DNA of 64,000 nucleotides from Methylobacterium aquaticum (GTDB lineage: Bacteria > Pseudomonadota > Alphaproteobacteria > Rhizobiales > Beijerinckiaceae): contig NZ_CP043627.1 in the NCBI RefSeq assembly GCF_016804325.1, positions 1,687,001 to 1,751,000 of the forward strand, written 5' to 3'. Made by a program: the position numbers and the translations under genes. A model generated the notes under the pieces. It searched no databases, was not told where the DNA came from, and saw only the letters and a program-made list of their open reading frames with translations. Of this stretch, positions 60,775-64,000 are shown one piece after another. How positions within the stretch are numbered: position 1 is the stretch's first letter; the number at the start of each line of letters is the position of its first letter.

Positions 60775-62130
60775 TCAGGCCCCGCCCGCCTCCCCGCGAA
60801 ACACGTCTTCCATCTCGCGCCGGAACCGGATCGCCGGATCGTCGGCCGCGAACGCCACGTCGTCCCAGCTCACCGGCTTGCCGGCGGCGACGGGCCGGGT
60901 GAGGGTGAGGCCGTGAGCCAGCCCGATCGGCAGGCCGCCGGCCTTGAGCGAGTCCCGCGCCGGCATCAGGCGGCCGTAGACCGTGTAGCCGCCCTCCCCG
61001 TCCAGGCGCTCGCCGGCCTTCAGATCGCGCTTGGCGGTCGCCACCACGTCGCCGGAGAAGCCCCGCGTGGTCCCGGTGGGTTCGCCCCGCACCGCGATGC
61101 TGGCGACGGACAGGCCGAGCTCCAACCCGATCAGGTGATAGGGCTTGTACATCGCGCTGTAGGTGCCGCTCGGATCGGTCTTCAGACCGTACTCCGCGAA
61201 GCACTTGCGGACGTAGTCGGACGGTGCCTCGAAGGTGACGTAGACGCCCCAGCGCAGGTCGCGAAACACCGGGCGGCCGTCGCGCTCGAGGGACGACACC
61301 ACCTCGACCGTGCCGTCCACCGGCAGGATGCCGCCGGCCGATTGCGGACGCAGCAGGGTCGGCAGGTCGTCGACGCCGCAAGCCGGGAAGGCGAGGCCGG
61401 CGGGCGGGGGCGTCAGGTCGCAGGCATTGGCGACGGCGGCCATCTCCAGCGCCGACTTGGTGCCGTCGAGGAAGGAGTTGAACATCTGCCGGTTGAAGTC
61501 GCCGCCGGCGACCTGTTCCTCGGTGAAGCCGTAATGGCCCCAGACCGTGTCGGGGGTCGAGGCGTGGTAGACCGGCAGGTACTTGGTGCCCTTGCCGGCA
61601 CAGACCACGCGGAACCCCGCGGTGCGGGCCCAGTCGACGAGTTCGGCGATCAGCGCCGGCTGGTCGCCATAGGCGAAGGAATAGACGATGCCGGCCTCCG
61701 CCGCCCGGCGGGCGATCAGGGGCCCGGCCAGCGCGTCGGCCTCGACATTGACCATCACGATGTGACGCTTGTGACGGCAGCAGGCCAGCGCATGGCGGAT
61801 GCCGGCGCCCGGATGGCCCGTCGCCTCGACGATCACCTCGATCCCGTCCGCACCGATCAGCCCGTCCGCGTCGTCGGTGAGGAAGGTCGTGCCGTTGCGC
61901 ATCGCCTCGGCGGCGCTCTTGGCCTCATACTGCTCCGCCGGCCAGCCGACCCGGGCGAGCGCCGCGCGGGCCCGCTGCGGATCGAGATCGGCGATGCCGA
62001 CGACGTGCAGGCCCGGCGTGCGCGGCGCCTGCGACAGGAACATCGAGCCGAACTTGCCGGCCCCGATCACCCCGATCCGCACCGGATGGCCGGCCGCCGC
62101 CCGCGCGGCGAGCGTGTGGTACAGGCTCAT
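60775..62130 (-). CDS. SAF-domain NAD(P)-dependent dehydrogenase-like protein
   Basis: A 451-residue cytosolic protein. The Rossmann domain (residues about 15-150) starts VRIGVIGAGKFGSMFLSQAP and has VEATGHPGAGIRHALACC. A central homoserine-dehydrogenase-like part follows (TKYLPVYHASTPDTVWGHYG), and a SAF domain ends the protein (TAKRDLKAGERLDGEGGY). Substrate unknown; related proteins are seen in sugar-acid and phosphonate catabolism. Start ATG at 62130. Divergent from the VOC gene. Confidence 0.85.
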   Translation of the reverse strand: MSLYHTLAARAAAGHPVRIGVIGAGKFGSMFLSQAPRTPGLHVVGIADLDPQRARAALARVGWPAEQYEAKSAAEAMRNGTTFLTDDADGLIGADGIEVIVEATGHPGAGIRHALACCRHKRHIVMVNVEADALAGPLIARRAAEAGIVYSFAYGDQPALIAELVDWARTAGFRVVCAGKGTKYLPVYHASTPDTVWGHYGFTEEQVAGGDFNRQMFNSFLDGTKSALEMAAVANACDLTPPPAGLAFPACGVDDLPTLLRPQSAGGILPVDGTVEVVSSLERDGRPVFRDLRWGVYVTFEAPSDYVRKCFAEYGLKTDPSGTYSAMYKPYHLIGLELGLSVASIAVRGEPTGTTRGFSGDVVATAKRDLKAGERLDGEGGYTVYGRLMPARDSLKAGGLPIGLAHGLTLTRPVAAGKPVSWDDVAFAADDPAIRFRREMEDVFRGEAGGA

Positions 62131-62262
62131 GTCCCCTCCCCCGGGCAGCCGCCCTTCGTGTTTCCTGTCGGCGCGCGTGGCGGGCGCCGTTGCGGCAAGC
62201 GTCACGGATCGGCAGCATGCGGTCAACCGGCGCGGATCGCCGGGCGGGGATGGGATACGGAC

Positions 62263-62697
62263 ATGGCCTTCACCTTCGCGCGGCTGACCCCGGAACTCCT
62301 GATCACCGACCTGACCCGAAGCCTGTATTTCTGGGTCGACATGATCGGATTCCGGGTCGCCTACGACCGGCCGGAGGAGGGCTTCGCCTATCTCGACCTC
62401 GACGGGGCGCAGGTGATGCTGGAGACGCGCCACCCCGCCTCGCGGCAATGGCTGACCGGCCCGCTGGAGGCGCCGCTGGGACGCGGCATCAATTTCGAGA
62501 TCGCCGTCTCGGCCGTGGAGCCGATCCTGGCCCGGCTGGAGGCGGCCGGGTGGCCGCTCTTCATGGCGGTCGAGGACAAGTGGTACCGGGCCGGCGAGGT
62601 CGAGATGGGCCAGCGGCAGTTCCTGGTCCAGGACCCGGATGGGTACCTGCTGCGTCCGGCCGCGAGCCTGGGGTCGCGGCCGGTGGGCGCGAGATAG
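62263..62697 (+). CDS. VOC-family (glyoxalase/bleomycin-resistance) protein
   Basis: A 144-residue protein with two beta-alpha-beta-beta-beta units: LLITDLTRSLYFWVDMIGFR, GINFEIAVSAVEPILARLEA and RQFLVQDPDGYLLRPAASL. Metal ligands are not clear from sequence (the last unit has Asp-Pro-Asp-Gly-Tyr in place of the usual Glu-x-Tyr). It may bind a hydrophobic drug or act as a lyase or dioxygenase. Start ATG at 62263. Confidence 0.85.
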   Translation: MAFTFARLTPELLITDLTRSLYFWVDMIGFRVAYDRPEEGFAYLDLDGAQVMLETRHPASRQWLTGPLEAPLGRGINFEIAVSAVEPILARLEAAGWPLFMAVEDKWYRAGEVEMGQRQFLVQDPDGYLLRPAASLGSRPVGAR

Positions 62698-62777
62698 ATG
62701 AACCACGCTCCGTTCGAAGAATCGAGCTAAAACCCTCGGACTTGTTTGACCTGATCCACAGTCCTGGTGCCCTCCTC

Positions 62778-62913
62778 GTCATTCCGGGGCCGCGAAGCGG
62801 AGCCCGGAATCCAGACGCTCAGATGGTAGAGAATGAAGCGGAACGAGGGCCGCTCTGTTCTGAACCATCCGCGGTTCTGGATTCCGGGCTCCGCTTCGCG
62901 GCCCCGGAATGAC
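62778..62913. repeat. REP-like palindromic repeat, copy D (diverged)
   Basis: Outer arms gtcattccggggccgcgaagc and its complement. It differs from copies A-C in the second position of the core (attccgggg versus atcccgggg) and has different inner arms (ccggaatccagacgc / gcggttctggattccgg). Both ends carry the gccgcgaagcgg arm, so it is symmetric, unlike A-C. Confidence 0.8.
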
Positions 62914-62964
62914 GGAGAGGATGGCAAAACTGCCGCGAGAGACGAGCCGGTCCCCGAAAAATCC

Positions 62965-64000
62965 TCAAATCTCGATCTCCGTCCCCACCTCCACCACCTG
63001 CCGGGTCGGCACGCAGAAGAAGGCGCCGGTGCGCTCGCCGTTGCGCATCATGAAGGCGAACAGCGTCTCGCGCCACGCCGCCATGCCGCGGTGGTTGCGC
63101 TTGGGGATGATCGTCTCGTGGCCGATGAAGACCGTGACGTCCTCGACGAAATCGGCCGGCAGCCCGCGATGCGCCACCGCGCAGGCGAGCCCGTCCGGGA
63201 TCGAGGCTTCCTCCATGTAGCCGTAGCGGAGCGTCACCCGGTAGAGGTCGGGGGCGATCCGGGTCACCTCGGCGCGCTCGGTCGCCGGCACCACCGGCTT
63301 CTCCTCGTAGAGCGCGGTGACGATGGTGCAGCGGGACGGCAGGGCACGGCTGCGCTCGAGGAGCCGGCTCATGTGGAGCGGGATGCCCCTGGTGGCCGAG
63401 GACAGGAAGGCGCCGGCCCCCGGCAGGCGGATCGGCGGATCGGCGTGCAGACGCGCCAGGAAGGCGTCCTCGTCCTGGCGGGCGCCGACCCGGGTGGCCT
63501 CGGTGAGCCGCGTGCCTTTGAGCCAGGTCAGCATCGTCACGGCGACGATCGCCGTGAGCACGAGGGGATACCAGCCGCCCTCGAACACCTTTACGCTGTT
63601 GGCGCCCAGGAACACGAGGTCGATCGTCAGGAAAGCGCCGTTGACCAGGAGGACGAGGAGCAGGCTGTAGCCCCAGCGCCGGGCGATGAGGCCCGCGAGC
63701 AGCGTCGTGATCGCCATCAGGAGCGAGACCGCGATGCCGTAGGCGCCGGCCAGCGCATCCGAGGTCTCGAAGATCAGCACGGCGCTTAAAGTGGCGATGG
63801 CCAGAAGCCAGTTCACCGCCGGCACGTAAATCTGGCCTTGCGCGTCCCGCGCCGTGTGGACGATGCGCACGAAGGGCAGGAAGCCGAGTTGCATCGCCTG
63901 CTGGGTCAGCGAGAACACGCCCGAGATGATCGCCTGCGAGGCGATGACGGTGGCGAGCGTGGCGAGCCCGATCAGCGGGTAATGCGCCCAGTCGGGGCTC
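62965..64000 (-). CDS. kup: KUP-family potassium transporter, 3' part (gene runs off the right edge)
   Basis: About 345 C-terminal residues of a protein usually of 620-640 are visible. Hydrophobic segments are LLAIATLSAVLIFETSDALA, GIAVSLLMAITTLLAGLI, YSLLLVLLVNGAFLTIDLVF and GGWYPLVLTAIVAVTMLTWL. The family signature near the visible start is IISGVFSLTQQAMQLGFLPF, followed by YVPAVNWLLAIATL. The cytosolic C-terminal domain ends GAFFCVPTRQVVEVGTEIEI. It imports K+ with protons. Confidence 0.94.
   Translation of the reverse strand, partial: SPDWAHYPLIGLATLATVIASQAIISGVFSLTQQAMQLGFLPFVRIVHTARDAQGQIYVPAVNWLLAIATLSAVLIFETSDALAGAYGIAVSLLMAITTLLAGLIARRWGYSLLLVLLVNGAFLTIDLVFLGANSVKVFEGGWYPLVLTAIVAVTMLTWLKGTRLTEATRVGARQDEDAFLARLHADPPIRLPGAGAFLSSATRGIPLHMSRLLERSRALPSRCTIVTALYEEKPVVPATERAEVTRIAPDLYRVTLRYGYMEEASIPDGLACAVAHRGLPADFVEDVTVFIGHETIIPKRNHRGMAAWRETLFAFMMRNGERTGAFFCVPTRQVVEVGTEIEI

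Noticed and set aside
1..64000. CRISPR arrays, tRNA or rRNA genes, integrase/attachment sites, prophage
   Set aside because: No regularly spaced direct repeats, tRNA-like cloverleafs or phage structural genes were recognised. The repeated sequences seen are palindromic intergenic elements.

Overview
The window is GC-rich (roughly 70% G+C by eye), densely coding DNA from the chromosome of an alphaproteobacterium. A Methylobacterium-like member of the Hyphomicrobiales is my best guess. The supports are the adjacent ispH-thrB pair, a DUF1127 protein, a petP/petR-like MarR-response regulator gene pair, twin phnE permeases, HWE-type kinase architecture and the codon bias. The genus is an inference, not something the sequence proves. 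No rRNA, tRNA, CRISPR array or prophage was seen.

Layout. 1-539: 5' part of yebC. 735-5752: a phosphonate uptake operon on the minus strand (DUF1045 protein, hexapeptide acyltransferase, phnC, phnD, phnE, phnE) without C-P lyase genes. 6062-9816: oligopeptidase B, sufE and a PAS/HWE kinase with a degenerate ATPase. 9920-12105: DoxX and two secreted trypsin-like proteases. 12.3-14.0 kb: an accessory patch with an IS110-family element abutting a REP-like repeat and a truncated BrnA-like antitoxin. 13.9-19.95 kb: HAD hydrolase, secreted small proteins, a PepSY-like protein next to a PhoPQ-like two-component pair, a GT61 glycosyltransferase and a SHOCT protein. 20.0-20.7 kb: a HigBA-type toxin-antitoxin pair. 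20.7-26.7 kb: thrB, ispH, a CPA2 antiporter and a MATE exporter.

26.8-31.7 kb holds a self-contained cytochrome P450 locus: LivK-like solute-binding protein, [2Fe-2S] ferredoxin, P450, divergent MarR regulator and FAD ferredoxin reductase, with a tandem palindromic operator. A second solute-binding protein-P450 pair lies at 48.2-50.6 kb, divergent from a PAS-GGDEF-EAL protein. Between them are a LysR gene, Flp pilin, DUF3072, branched-chain aminotransferase, a MarR/response regulator/kinase operon, a GT87 protein, polA, RNase T2 with a secreted Cys-rich partner, and a DSD1-type PLP enzyme. 51.2-54.8 kb is an overlapping operon (exported aldo/keto reductase, exported dinucleotide-binding protein, Npt-like transporter, class II aldolase). 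The rest carries an MBL hydrolase, hydantoinase, AhpD-like protein, MHS transporter, SAF-domain dehydrogenase, VOC protein and the 3' part of kup.

Two properties cut across the window. First, at least nine genes carry a one-base frameshift that is repaired by adding a single G or C, usually in a short G/C run. The set includes genes that are normally essential or biosynthetic (ispH, thrB, ilvE), so I read most of these as base-calling or assembly deletions, not real pseudogenes. Second, three families of palindromic intergenic repeats are scattered through the window. One of them looks like the insertion target of the IS110 element.
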